Assembly: GCA_003671275.1 (NCBI GenBank)
Contig: QWPB01000006.1
Location: 1-64,000 of the forward strand
DNA: 64,000 bases
Direction of reading: 5' to 3'
Source: Planctomycetota bacterium
Lineage (GTDB): Bacteria; Planctomycetota; Planctomycetia; Planctomycetales; Planctomycetaceae
Below the pieces are notes generated by a model. It ran no database searches and was not told the origin of the DNA. It saw only the letters and a list, made by a program, of their open reading frames with translations. Each line of letters begins with the position of its first letter. The first letter of the stretch is position 1. Of the stretch, positions 9,986 to 18,348 are shown piece after piece. The position numbers and the translations under genes are program-made.

Positions 9986-11125
9986 TCAGGAAGTGAGCTT
10001 CTCTCTCGCATCGCGGACAGCCACCCCCGCAGCGATGGATGAGGTTCCGGTCGCCGTGATATGGCCCATTTTGCGGCCCGGTTTGGCCTCGTGCTTGCCA
10101 TACAAATGCAACTTGGCCGTCGGCACCGCTGCAACGGCGTTCCAGTTCGGTTCACCCTCTGTCCACAGATCCCCCAGCAGGTTTGACATCGCCGCCGGTC
10201 GCAGCTGTTCCACAGAACCCAGCGGCAAACCGCAGATGGCGCGAATGTGCTGTTCGTACTGACTGGTCACATGGCCTTCGATGGTCAGGTGGCCCGAGTT
10301 ATGTGGCCGCGGGGCCAACTCATTGACCAGCAACCGCCCCTCGCGAGTTACAAAGAACTCAACACACAGCAGGCCCACGACCTGCATTTGATCCATCAGC
10401 ATGCGAGTGACGTCGCGGGCCTGCTCCTGAATCGGGGATGCCAGCCCCTCGGCCGGACAGAGTGAGATATCCAGAATGTGGTGCCGATGATGATTGATGA
10501 CCGGTCCGTAGAACACGGATTCGCCCGACTCGCTGCGACAGCCGATGACAGAGCATTCCAGTTCCAGGTCGATCCACTCTTCGAGAACGGCATACCGGCC
10601 CCGGAGTTCCGCCGTGGCCTTCGCCACATCGGCCAACTCGCGAAGCAGCCATTGCCCCTTGCCGTCATAGCCTCCGGTCGTGGTCTTCAGAACACACGGC
10701 AGGCCAAAGACCGCCACCTGTTCCGCCAGGCCCCGCGAGGGGTCGATGGTCTCGAACCGTGGTAATGGAGCCCCTAACCGGGCGAGGGTTTCCTTCTCCA
10801 GCTGGCGATTCTGGGCCACCTCCAGAACGCAGCGGCTGGGGCGGACACGCGTGTGCTTGAGAACTTCATCGACGCAGGGCAGCGGAACGTGTTCTGTCTC
10901 GAACGTGGCCACCGCGACCTGCTTCGCGAACTCCGCCACCTTGTCGAGTTCATGAAAACGACCGACAACGGTCTGATCGGCCCACTGGGCCGCCGGACCA
11001 TGCGGCTCATCACTGAAGATGACAACGCGGTATCCCATGCGGCGGGCGGGCCAAGCCAGCATGCGGCCCAGCTGTCCTCCACCCAGGATTCCAATGGCGG
11101 CGCCCGGCGCCAGGGGGGCACTCAT
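9986..11125 (-). CDS. purK: 5-(carboxyamino)imidazole ribonucleotide synthase PurK
   Basis: A 379-residue ATP-grasp enzyme that carboxylates AIR with bicarbonate and ATP to N5-CAIR in purine synthesis. It begins with the dinucleotide-like [12 protein letters not shown], then has [10 protein letters not shown], the ATP-grasp glycine loop [25 protein letters not shown], and [12 protein letters not shown] for metal and substrate binding. The open frame extends far upstream through purE, but the true start is ATG 11125: it forms an ATGA overlap with the purE stop, showing translational coupling in an operon. Confidence 0.96.
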   Translation of the reverse strand: MSAPLAPGAAIGILGGGQLGRMLAWPARRMGYRVVIFSDEPHGPAAQWADQTVVGRFHELDKVAEFAKQVAVATFETEHVPLPCVDEVLKHTRVRPSRCVLEVAQNRQLEKETLARLGAPLPRFETIDPSRGLAEQVAVFGLPCVLKTTTGGYDGKGQWLLRELADVAKATAELRGRYAVLEEWIDLELECSVIGCRSESGESVFYGPVINHHRHHILDISLCPAEGLASPIQEQARDVTRMLMDQMQVVGLLCVEFFVTREGRLLVNELAPRPHNSGHLTIEGHVTSQYEQHIRAICGLPLGSVEQLRPAAMSNLLGDLWTEGEPNWNAVAAVPTAKLHLYGKHEAKPGRKMGHITATGTSSIAAGVAVRDAREKLTS

Positions 11126-11616
11126 GACAGCACCTGCCCCAGGACCTTGTCCGTTTGAGCCTTCTGGAACGCTTCCAGTCGCGTCCGAATCTCCGGACGG
11201 CTGTTCGCGAGGATGCGACAAGCCAGCAGTCCAGCGTTCTTGGCCCCGGCTTCCCCCACGGCCAGCGTGCCCACGGGAACTCCGCCGGGCATCTGCACGA
11301 TCGACAGCAGTGAGTCCACCCCATGAAACCACTTGCTGCCCACCGGCACACCCAGCACGGGCAGGGTGGTCATCGAGGCGACCATCCCCGGCAGATGAGC
11401 GGCCCCCCCCGCCCCGGCGATGATGATTTCCAGTCCCCGAGACACGGCGGTCTTGGCGTACTCGACCATCCATTCCGGAGTCCGGTGGGCCGAAACGACG
11501 CGGCATTCGTGGGCCACACCAAATTCGGTCAGGATCTCGGAAGCCGGACGCATGGTATCCCAGTCGGACTGGCTGCCCATGATGATGCCGACGAGCGGCG
11601 AAGGAGCGGAAGACAT
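11122..11616 (-). CDS. purE: N5-carboxyaminoimidazole ribonucleotide mutase PurE (class I)
   Basis: A 164-residue class I PurE that moves the carboxyl group of N5-CAIR to form CAIR. The family signatures are all present: [12 protein letters not shown] for phosphate and ribose binding, SAHRTPEWM with the catalytic histidine, [17 protein letters not shown], and GVPVGSK. The start at ATG 11616 gives [10 protein letters not shown]; an upstream in-frame start at 11655 adds 13 residues with no family match. It is the first gene of the purEK operon. Confidence 0.96.
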   Translation of the reverse strand: MSSAPSPLVGIIMGSQSDWDTMRPASEILTEFGVAHECRVVSAHRTPEWMVEYAKTAVSRGLEIIIAGAGGAAHLPGMVASMTTLPVLGVPVGSKWFHGVDSLLSIVQMPGGVPVGTLAVGEAGAKNAGLLACRILANSRPEIRTRLEAFQKAQTDKVLGQVLS

Positions 11617-11821
11617 GAAGGTTCCCGGCGGGACAAATCCCGTCCACAGAGGCAAATCCGAACTCCGCAGAGGTTATCCCTGACCGAAACACGAATCAAC
11701 TCGGCCCCCTCCCCACCTGGACTCCGGGGGGCCGTAGAGGCTCCACGGTCGCTTCGTAACGCCGACTTACGCCAACGTGCCGTCGGTCCCGGAGGCCCTC
11801 CGCGTCTAAAGGGGAGATCCC

Positions 11822-12841
11822 CTATCCGACGAATTCGTTCCCCACCTTGCGAGCCCGCTGTGGTTTATCGAGGTCAATTCCCAGATGGAGCCCCACATCC
11901 ACGAGAACGTTCCACCCCGCAGCCATCTGAACAAACGGATTCAGGTCGCCCGCCTCCGGGATGCGGATCGTCGGGAATTGGGTCGGTCGCGAGGCAATGG
12001 CGACAATACTCATGCCGACACCCTGAGCCAGAACATCCGCAAATTTCTGCTCGGACTCCGCATACGGGTCGATCCACAGCAGCACATCCTGGCCGCTCAT
12101 CACTTCTTCGATCCCGTGAACGGCATAGGTTCCCTCCAGATAGTCCGCTGGCTTACGGGTAATCTCGTTGGTCTTGAGCGTCAGTTCTTCCGCAACCCCT
12201 TCATTACGTCCGGCCCAGTAGATCGTTCCCGCAGTGGCGATCCGTTCGACAATCTCGTGCGGAATCGATGTGGTCAGTGACGTTTCGACCATATCGCCGA
12301 GCCAGCCCAGCCGCCCTTCAAGGGTCGATGTTCCGGCCACCGCTTCCAGTAGTGCCCGGTAAAACAACGCCTGTTCCATCACGCTCTTAGTCGCTGCCAC
12401 AGCTCCCTCCGGACCACAGCTGAGGGTGTATCCCCTGGCGGAGAGGGACTCCAGCTTGGACCCCGCAAACGCGGTCAGGCTGTAACGGGAGGTGTGTCCG
12501 GCGGCCTGCAGTTCGCTGAACAGGGAGATGACTTCGGCAGTCCGTCCCGAGTTCGACAAGGCGAACACAGCCCAGTCCTTCAGGGAGTATTCGCGGGCCT
12601 GGCGACCGGCCTCGGTATGCAGCGTCAGCGGCCAACCCATTCGGCGCGCATGGGCCATGGCGCTTTTGGCCGGGAAAATCCGGCTGGACCCTTCGCCCGT
12701 CAGCAACAACTTGCCGATCGAGGCAATCTCACGGGCGGTATCGGCCATCTGCCGCACGTTGAACTGGCGAACAACCTGAGGTGTCGCCAGCATATCGCGG
12801 ACGAGACCAAACTGTGCGTAACGATCGACGTGAGCCTGCAT
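11822..12841 (-). CDS. SIS-domain sugar isomerase-like protein (GlmS C-domain/AgaS type)
   Basis: A 339-residue protein with two SIS (sugar isomerase) domains and no glutaminase domain. Domain 1 holds LLLTGEGSSRIFPAKSA and FALSNSGRTAEVISL, the phosphate-sugar binding serine-rich loops. CGPEGAVAATKSVMEQ matches the GlmS-like segment CGxExGVAATKS. Domain 2 has IYWAGRNEGVAEELTLKTNEI. It probably acts on a phosphorylated or amino sugar, such as an aldose-ketose isomerase or deglycase, but the substrate is unknown. ATG 12841 was chosen because AGGA lies about eight bases upstream; the longer frame adds 35 residues with no pattern. Confidence 0.8.
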   Translation of the reverse strand: MQAHVDRYAQFGLVRDMLATPQVVRQFNVRQMADTAREIASIGKLLLTGEGSSRIFPAKSAMAHARRMGWPLTLHTEAGRQAREYSLKDWAVFALSNSGRTAEVISLFSELQAAGHTSRYSLTAFAGSKLESLSARGYTLSCGPEGAVAATKSVMEQALFYRALLEAVAGTSTLEGRLGWLGDMVETSLTTSIPHEIVERIATAGTIYWAGRNEGVAEELTLKTNEITRKPADYLEGTYAVHGIEEVMSGQDVLLWIDPYAESEQKFADVLAQGVGMSIVAIASRPTQFPTIRIPEAGDLNPFVQMAAGWNVLVDVGLHLGIDLDKPQRARKVGNEFVG

Positions 12842-12970
12842 CGGTGGAATCCTGGTGTCTGTAACTTGCGGGGGAGACCGCGTGAACCCGTCACTCTCTA
12901 ATACATGATGCGGGGAATCAAGCCTGCGGGAAAGAACGCTGGCCACGCACCACCGGGACGGGCCGGTCGC

Positions 12971-13447
12971 TCAGTCCAGCCAGTCCGAAAGAACTTCGGT
13001 GATTTGCTCGCGATCGAGTGTCTCATGGGCCAGCAGATTGTCAGCCAATGCCGCCAAGGCGGGCCAGAGATCGTCGCCATTCAACTGGTGATACAACTGA
13101 ATGGAAATCCGCTCCAGAAAGTCCATCCGGTCGCGTGGCTCAGGATGAAACAGGCTCGCTTGCCCCCAGGCATCGTGCCAGTCCCCGGACCACTCCGCGA
13201 CCATCCCCGGATGGTAAGGATCTCCGGAATACAGCATCTCGGCCACCGGCCCGGCCAAGCTGACCTGCACAGACTTCAGAGCAAACTCTTTCTCGGACAA
13301 TCCCCGTCTCCAGACGACCTGGGTATCGCCGGTACGCAACAGGCCATCGTCATTGTCGGGATCGATCGTCACCTGCCTGACATGCCCCCCCAGCAATGCC
13401 GCCATCAGCGCGTGCCCTGCTTCGTGATAGGCGGTCAGTTCGGACAT
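12971..13447 (-). CDS. Free-standing FtsH-type M41 peptidase domain
   Basis: A 158-residue protein that consists only of an M41-like peptidase domain. It begins almost directly with TAYHEAGHALMAALLGG, carrying the zinc motif HEAGH, and continues with SLAGPVAEMLYSG, which matches the FtsH region after the active site that carries the third ligand area. There is no AAA module or membrane segment. The start at ATG 13447 has a good AGGAAG ribosome binding site; the frame continues 41 codons upstream without family features. Whether it degrades proteins alone or needs a partner ATPase cannot be told. It lies 129 bp upstream of the SIS gene on the same strand. Confidence 0.75.
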   Translation of the reverse strand: MSELTAYHEAGHALMAALLGGHVRQVTIDPDNDDGLLRTGDTQVVWRRGLSEKEFALKSVQVSLAGPVAEMLYSGDPYHPGMVAEWSGDWHDAWGQASLFHPEPRDRMDFLERISIQLYHQLNGDDLWPALAALADNLLAHETLDREQITEVLSDWLD

Positions 13448-13657
13448 CCCACTTCCTGAAAAAACGCGAACATCTGAATGTGTGACATCCTGAAACGCAG
13501 CCTCCCCCATGGAAAACCACATCGCTGCTCCACCCGACACTTTATCGTCTGCCCCGACCCGGTCTCGCAACGCAGCATCACCGCAATCCTCGAATCACGC
13601 ATCGGGTTGAGTTTATGATATAATCCGCCTCATCGTTTCAGCCTGGGATCGCCGTTG

Positions 13658-16600
13658 ATGATCACCTCACTCCCTGCATTCATTCGTCTCACGATTCTGC
13701 TGCTGTGCGGTCTGGAATCGATCAGCCACGCCGCTGATTTCGTGACCGATGTCCGTCCAATCCTCACGAAACACTGCATCAGTTGCCACGGGCCGCAGAA
13801 GCAGGAGGGCGGGCTGCGGCTCGATCAGCGGGCGACGGCAATGCGTGGGGGGGAGAATTACAACCCGGCGATCGTCCCGAAATCGAGTGCGACCAGTCCG
13901 CTGTTTGATTTTGTGAGCCGCGAGGACGCGGATCTGAAGATGCCGCCGAAAGGATCGCGGCTCTCGGCAGCGGAGATTGAGACTCTCCGGGAGTGGATCG
14001 ACGCCGGGGCCGATTGGCCGGATGCGGTCGCGGACTTGGGAGAGCGGTCGACGCACTGGGCGTTTCAGCCGCTCAAACGACCGGCGGTACCAGTGCCCGG
14101 AATGGGGCAGGCAGGTTTGCCTGCCCTACAGGCGATTGATGCCTTTGTCCGCGCGAAGCTGGACAAGCAGCAGCTCACTCACAGCCCCGAGGCCGACCGC
14201 CGCACTCTGATTCGGCGACTCTCGTTCGACTTGCTCGGGCTCCCGCCCAGCCCCGAAGAGGTCGCGACATTTGTGGCTGATCCAGACCCGCTGGCTTACG
14301 AGAAGCTGGTCGACCGCTATTTGGCCTCACCACAATTCGGCGAGCGTGCGGCCCGGTTCTGGCTCGATACCGTGCGGTTCGCCGAAAGTGACGGGTTCGA
14401 GACCAACCAGCCACGCCCCAATGCCTGGCGCTATCGCGACTATGTGATCGATGCCTTCAACCGCGATCTACCGTATGACCAGTTCGTGAAGCAGCAACTC
14501 GCCGGTGATCAACTGGGGGCCGGGGTCGCCACCGGGTTCATTGTGGGAGGGCCTTGGGACCGTGTGAAGAGCCCCGATCCGGTGCTCACCGCTCAGCAGC
14601 GAGCGGACGAGTTGCATGACATGGTCAGTACGACGGGCTCGGTGTTTCTGGGCCTGACAGTGGGCTGTGCGCGATGCCACTCGCACAAGTTCGACCCGAT
14701 TCCGCAGACTGACTACTACGCGATGAAGGCCGTTTTCGAAGGGGTCATCCACGGCGAACGCGAGATCGCTTCCCCCGTCACCCCCGAAAGCCAGAAACGC
14801 GTCGACGAGCTGACACGCGAGATCGCCACACTCGATGCCCAGCTGCGCGAGTTCGAGCCGCTGGCCACCTTGCGGGCGACTAGCTTCATCCGTCCGACCG
14901 ACACGCTGAAGACGCAGGGGCTGCAAGCCCTCCCGACGCCCGCCATCGCGAAAGGGGAACAGCGTGGAGCCGCGCTCGATCCCGGCCAGGGCAGCCAGTG
15001 GCCAAGCCTCAGCAGCGGATACCTCTACTGGAAGGTTCCTCCCGGAACCGATGTTTTTCTGTGGAAGCCCCGGCTCAAGGGCAAATACCGCTTCTGGACC
15101 TCGTGGGGCTGCGGGCACAAGTCACATACAACCGATGCCCGTTACCTGCTCGACCGCGATGGAAACCCGGAGACCAAGGATGACCAGCAGGAGTTTCTGA
15201 AAGCCAATCATCAGCGATTCGCGGATGAGTCGGACCAGATTCCGGAGCAGCCACTGTGGAGCGGACTCAAAGATGGCGGAGTGCTGGACCTGACCCCCGA
15301 GAGCACGATCCTGCTGCGGCAGGGAGACCAGGACAGCTACGTCACCGTCGACGTGGCTGTGTTTCAATCAGCCAGTGATGTCGTGGAAGACCGCCCGGCC
15401 CTGCGCGTGCCGGTGACTCGTGATCTGAACGTCGAACGATTCCCGCCGACGAAAGCGCAGCACATGCGGTTTACGGTCAACATGACCTCGGATGTGGAGC
15501 CGTGTATCGATGAACTGGAAGTGTTCGGGCGAACATCCGCTGCGGGCGAACTCTCGAATGTTGCCATCGCCTCCAGCGGTACGAAGTCCACGGCCTCCGG
15601 GACGTACCCCAATAACGAGTTCCATAAGCTTGAGCACATCAACGATGGGCTCTATGGCAATGCGAAGTCGTGGATCTCGAACGAGCCGCGCAAGGGGTGG
15701 GTCCAGCTGGAATTCCCGCAGCCCTGCGAGATCAGCGAGATCCGCTGGAGCCGCGACCGGACGACCCCACCGCAGTATGGTGATCGCGTGGCTACGAACT
15801 ACGTGATCGAGACCTCGCTGGATGGCGAGAAGTGGACGCGAGTCGCCGCCAGCGGAGACCGCCTGCCGTTCGGGATGAACGTGCCCGGGGGCCGCCTGAT
15901 CCGGGCAGAAGGAACCGATGCCCGGCAGCGGTTCGAGCAGTTACAACAACAGCGGGGACAACTCACGAAGGAACTCGCCCCGTTGGTCGAGCGGCCCAAG
16001 GCCTATGCCGGGATGTTCGTCCAACCGCCGCCGACAATGCGGCTCAATCGCGGCGATGTGACCCAGCCGCGCGAAGTCGTCACCCCGGCATCCCTGTCAG
16101 AACTCGGAACGCCGGTGCAACTCCCAGGCGACAGCCCGGAAGCCCAGCGACGGCTGGCCCTGGCGGAGTGGATCGTCAGCCCCGACAACCCGCTGACCGC
16201 CCGAGTGATCGTCAACCGCTTGTGGTTGCAACATTTCGGCGAGGGGATCGTCGACACCCCCTCGGATCTGGGAGCCAATGGCGGAAAGCCCACGCACCCG
16301 GAACTGCTCGACTGGCTGGCGAGCGAACTGGTGGAGGGACGAGAGACGAGAGACGAGAGACGAGATCCAGAGGTTGAATCTGGCCATCCGGCATCCGCCA
16401 TAAGCCCCAAGCCTCTTCCCAAGGACCAAGGACCAAGGACCAAGGACCCTGCTGCCCCTCAACCCTCAACCCTCAACTCTCAACCCTCCCCTTGGTCCCT
16501 CAAACACATCCATCGCTTGATCTGCCTGTCGGCCACGTATCGCCAATCGAGCAGCCCGCGGGATGACGGTCTGGCCGCCGATGCCACCAGTCGATTGCTA

Positions 16601-17131
16601 TGGCGTTACCCACCGCGACGGCTCGAAGCGGAGTCGATTCGCGACGCGATCCTGGCGGTCAGCGGACAGCTCGATCGGCGGACGGGCGGGCCGGGGTTTG
16701 ATCTGTTTGAGCCGAACACGAACTATGTGAAGGTCTACAACTCGAAACGCGACTTCACCCGCGACGACTTCCGGCGGATGGTCTACCAGAACAAGCCCCG
16801 CATGCAACTCGAAGACACATTCGGCACGTTCGACTGCCCCGATGCGGGGCAGGTCACCCCCAAGCGGACCAGCAGCACCACCGCACTGCAGGCGTTGAGT
16901 CTGCTCAACAGCCCGTTCCTGCTCCAGCAATCTCAGGTGTTTGCAGATCGGGTCGCTCAGGCGACGAACCCGTCACACGAGACCCAGATCCAGCGCGCCT
17001 TTGAACTGGCATACCAGCGGGCTCCGACCGGTACAGAACTTCAGGCAGCCACTCAATTTGTTGAACAGCACGGTCTCGCCATGTTGTGCCGGGCGATCTA
17101 CAACACGCATGAGTTCGTCACGGTCCGGTGA
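13658..17131 (+). CDS. Planctomycete cytochrome C / DUF1549 / DUF1553 secreted protein
   Basis: A 1157-residue exported protein of the planctomycete-specific family. A signal peptide (about 1-25, ending ISHAADF) leads to a cytochrome-type domain with the single haem motif CISCHG and methionine in KMPPKGSRL. DUF1549 follows (residues about 170-370: RRLSFDLLGLPPSPEEV, CARCHSHKFDPI has a second CxxCH), then a discoidin-like carbohydrate-binding region (about 610-760) and DUF1553 (about 830-1150: NPLTARVIVNRLWLQHFG). ATG 13658 is used; a TTG lies one codon before. The gene carries two in-frame repeat insertions: an inverted repeat at 14104-14128 and heptamer arrays at 16341-16485. The role of the family is unknown; redox or polysaccharide attack is often proposed. 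Confidence 0.9.
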   Translation: MITSLPAFIRLTILLLCGLESISHAADFVTDVRPILTKHCISCHGPQKQEGGLRLDQRATAMRGGENYNPAIVPKSSATSPLFDFVSREDADLKMPPKGSRLSAAEIETLREWIDAGADWPDAVADLGERSTHWAFQPLKRPAVPVPGMGQAGLPALQAIDAFVRAKLDKQQLTHSPEADRRTLIRRLSFDLLGLPPSPEEVATFVADPDPLAYEKLVDRYLASPQFGERAARFWLDTVRFAESDGFETNQPRPNAWRYRDYVIDAFNRDLPYDQFVKQQLAGDQLGAGVATGFIVGGPWDRVKSPDPVLTAQQRADELHDMVSTTGSVFLGLTVGCARCHSHKFDPIPQTDYYAMKAVFEGVIHGEREIASPVTPESQKRVDELTREIATLDAQLREFEPLATLRATSFIRPTDTLKTQGLQALPTPAIAKGEQRGAALDPGQGSQWPSLSSGYLYWKVPPGTDVFLWKPRLKGKYRFWTSWGCGHKSHTTDARYLLDRDGNPETKDDQQEFLKANHQRFADESDQIPEQPLWSGLKDGGVLDLTPESTILLRQGDQDSYVTVDVAVFQSASDVVEDRPALRVPVTRDLNVERFPPTKAQHMRFTVNMTSDVEPCIDELEVFGRTSAAGELSNVAIASSGTKSTASGTYPNNEFHKLEHINDGLYGNAKSWISNEPRKGWVQLEFPQPCEISEIRWSRDRTTPPQYGDRVATNYVIETSLDGEKWTRVAASGDRLPFGMNVPGGRLIRAEGTDARQRFEQLQQQRGQLTKELAPLVERPKAYAGMFVQPPPTMRLNRGDVTQPREVVTPASLSELGTPVQLPGDSPEAQRRLALAEWIVSPDNPLTARVIVNRLWLQHFGEGIVDTPSDLGANGGKPTHPELLDWLASELVEGRETRDERRDPEVESGHPASAISPKPLPKDQGPRTKDPAAPQPSTLNSQPSPWSLKHIHRLICLSATYRQSSSPRDDGLAADATSRLLWRYPPRRLEAESIRDAILAVSGQLDRRTGGPGFDLFEPNTNYVKVYNSKRDFTRDDFRRMVYQNKPRMQLEDTFGTFDCPDAGQVTPKRTSSTTALQALSLLNSPFLLQQSQVFADRVAQATNPSHETQIQRAFELAYQRAPTGTELQAATQFVEQHGLAMLCRAIYNTHEFVTVR
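14104..14128. repeat. Palindromic repeat inside coding sequence
   Basis: A perfect inverted repeat, GGGCAGGCA (14105-14113) and TGCCTGCCC (14118-14126), encodes an extra GQAGLPAL between the DUF1549 linker PAVPVPGM and AIDAFVRAKL. The same core, GGGCAGGC with a complementary arm, recurs in intergenic positions near 17240, 26140 and 53070. Confidence 0.6.
16338..16486. repeat. Three heptanucleotide tandem arrays in frame
   Basis: Within the cytochrome gene are three 7-nt arrays: GAGAGAC x3 (16341-16361), AAGGACC x4 (16421-16448) and CTCAACC or CTCAACT x4 (16458-16485). Together with the spacer they encode a low-complexity linker of about 50 residues, rich in R, D, K, P, S and Q, placed just before the conserved SLKHIHRLICLSATYRQSS. 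Because seven is not a multiple of three, gain or loss of one unit would shift the frame. Confidence 0.85.
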
Positions 17132-17216
17132 TTGCGATTCGAGGACAAACCGCTTCGCAACGAGCGACTCGAACGAAGCCACTACCGGCTTTAACCGAGA
17201 ATCACTTGTCACGTGC

Positions 17217-17277
17217 GTGCGTCAGAAAAGTCGGGTCGGCAAACTTGCCTGCCCGACCACCGAGTTTCCTGACGCAC
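17217..17277. repeat. 61-bp intergenic palindromic element
   Basis: Outer arms GTGCGTCAG (17217-17225) and CTGACGCAC (17269-17277) are perfect complements. Inside lies an imperfect palindrome, GTCGGGTCGGCAAAC against TTGCCTGCCCGAC. It sits between the convergent cytochrome and ABC-2 permease genes. The rest of the gap 17132-17382 holds nothing recognised. It may act as a bidirectional terminator or be a REP/MITE-like repeat; there is no T-run. Confidence 0.65.
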
Positions 17278-17382
17278 ACACGAGGTGAACCTATGACGCC
17301 CCGTGGGGGGAACAGGGCGCGGCATGGTCGTGTGGACAATTACTACGGATGTTGGACAACTTCCCGCACCTGCCGCAAACGG

Positions 17383-18225
17383 TCAGCTGCTGGCACTGCG
17401 ATAGTGGCTTAATGCCCATTGAAAGACTCGGCGAGCCCCCCACAGGCTAATGGCGGTCATCGCGGGTACGATCAGGATGACCCCCGGATGGGGGCTCAGC
17501 GTCTTCTGCAGGACCATTCGCGACGGAATCGTCACCACCAGCAAAATCGGGATCAGGAACGAGAACCCGAACCAGAAAATCTCCCCGGCCCATCCCTGGC
17601 GATACATGTCTCCCGGATACCTCGCAAACGACGTGACATAGAACCAGAAATCGTACAGCCCCTGATTCCGCCCCATGAAAACAGCTGCGCTCGCCAGTGC
17701 GATCATCATGCTGTAGAAGAAGGCCACTGCGACGACCACTAAAAACGTGTACATCAACACGCTGCCCACCGTCAGTGTGACACCGCTGGTCACCAGCGAA
17801 TAGGTCAACAGCCCCAGCGACAGAATACACTGCACCAGCGACGACAGATCTACCGTCTGAAACGAAACGAAGAACTGGGAATCGACCGGCTTGACGAGAG
17901 CAAAGTCCAAATTCCCCGTGCGGATCTGCTCGCTGAAGTTCGCACAGTTGGGCATGAACAGCATCTCGACGAAGCCGTTAATCAGCATCCCGGTGGCCAT
18001 AAAGCCGAAATACTCGCTGCGGCTCCAGTCCTGAATCCTCGGAACCTTGCTGTAAATGACCTCAAACAGCAGAAGTTGGGCCGACATCCAGAAGCAGGTC
18101 GTGATGACCTCGACCAGAAAGTTCCACCGGAAGATCATCTCGCGGGACAGCGACACCGTCACAAACTTCCACCACAACCGCCAGTAGCGGGGACGGAACG
18201 GCGGAGTGGGGGAGGCAGCTGTCAT
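17383..18225 (-). CDS. ABC-2 family membrane permease (DUF990-type)
   Basis: A 280-residue integral membrane protein with about six hydrophobic helices: near residues 35-58 (FWMSAQLLLFEVIY region), 72-90, 125-145, 150-185, 195-220 and 225-260. The opening YWRLWWKFVTVSLSREMIFRWNFLVEVITT and the stretch GNLDFALVKPVDSQFFVS match permeases of ABC exporters in the ABC-2 / DUF990 class. No ATPase or second permease gene lies next to it, so partners must be encoded elsewhere. The substrate is unknown. It is convergent with the cytochrome gene and reads away from rnr on the same strand, 123 bp after it. Confidence 0.85.
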   Translation of the reverse strand: MTAASPTPPFRPRYWRLWWKFVTVSLSREMIFRWNFLVEVITTCFWMSAQLLLFEVIYSKVPRIQDWSRSEYFGFMATGMLINGFVEMLFMPNCANFSEQIRTGNLDFALVKPVDSQFFVSFQTVDLSSLVQCILSLGLLTYSLVTSGVTLTVGSVLMYTFLVVVAVAFFYSMMIALASAAVFMGRNQGLYDFWFYVTSFARYPGDMYRQGWAGEIFWFGFSFLIPILLVVTIPSRMVLQKTLSPHPGVILIVPAMTAISLWGARRVFQWALSHYRSASS

Positions 18226-18348
18226 GCGGAAATCTTAACGTGCGTTGTCGCCAGCGACGACCTTCCCTGCCGGATTCGGCCACGTGGGCCAGACGACTCA
18301 TCGGGGCGTCAGTGCATGAACCGGCTGCCGTGGAAACCACCCAGACGA

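Noticed and set aside
9986-11692. A 568-residue PurE-PurK fusion read as one frame
   Set aside because: Only the part from 11125 is PurK. The upstream part is the wrong frame over purE, and the ATGA overlap shows two coupled genes.
16338-16486. CRISPR array
   Set aside because: Units are seven bases, contiguous and without spacers; these are tandem heptamers, not CRISPR.
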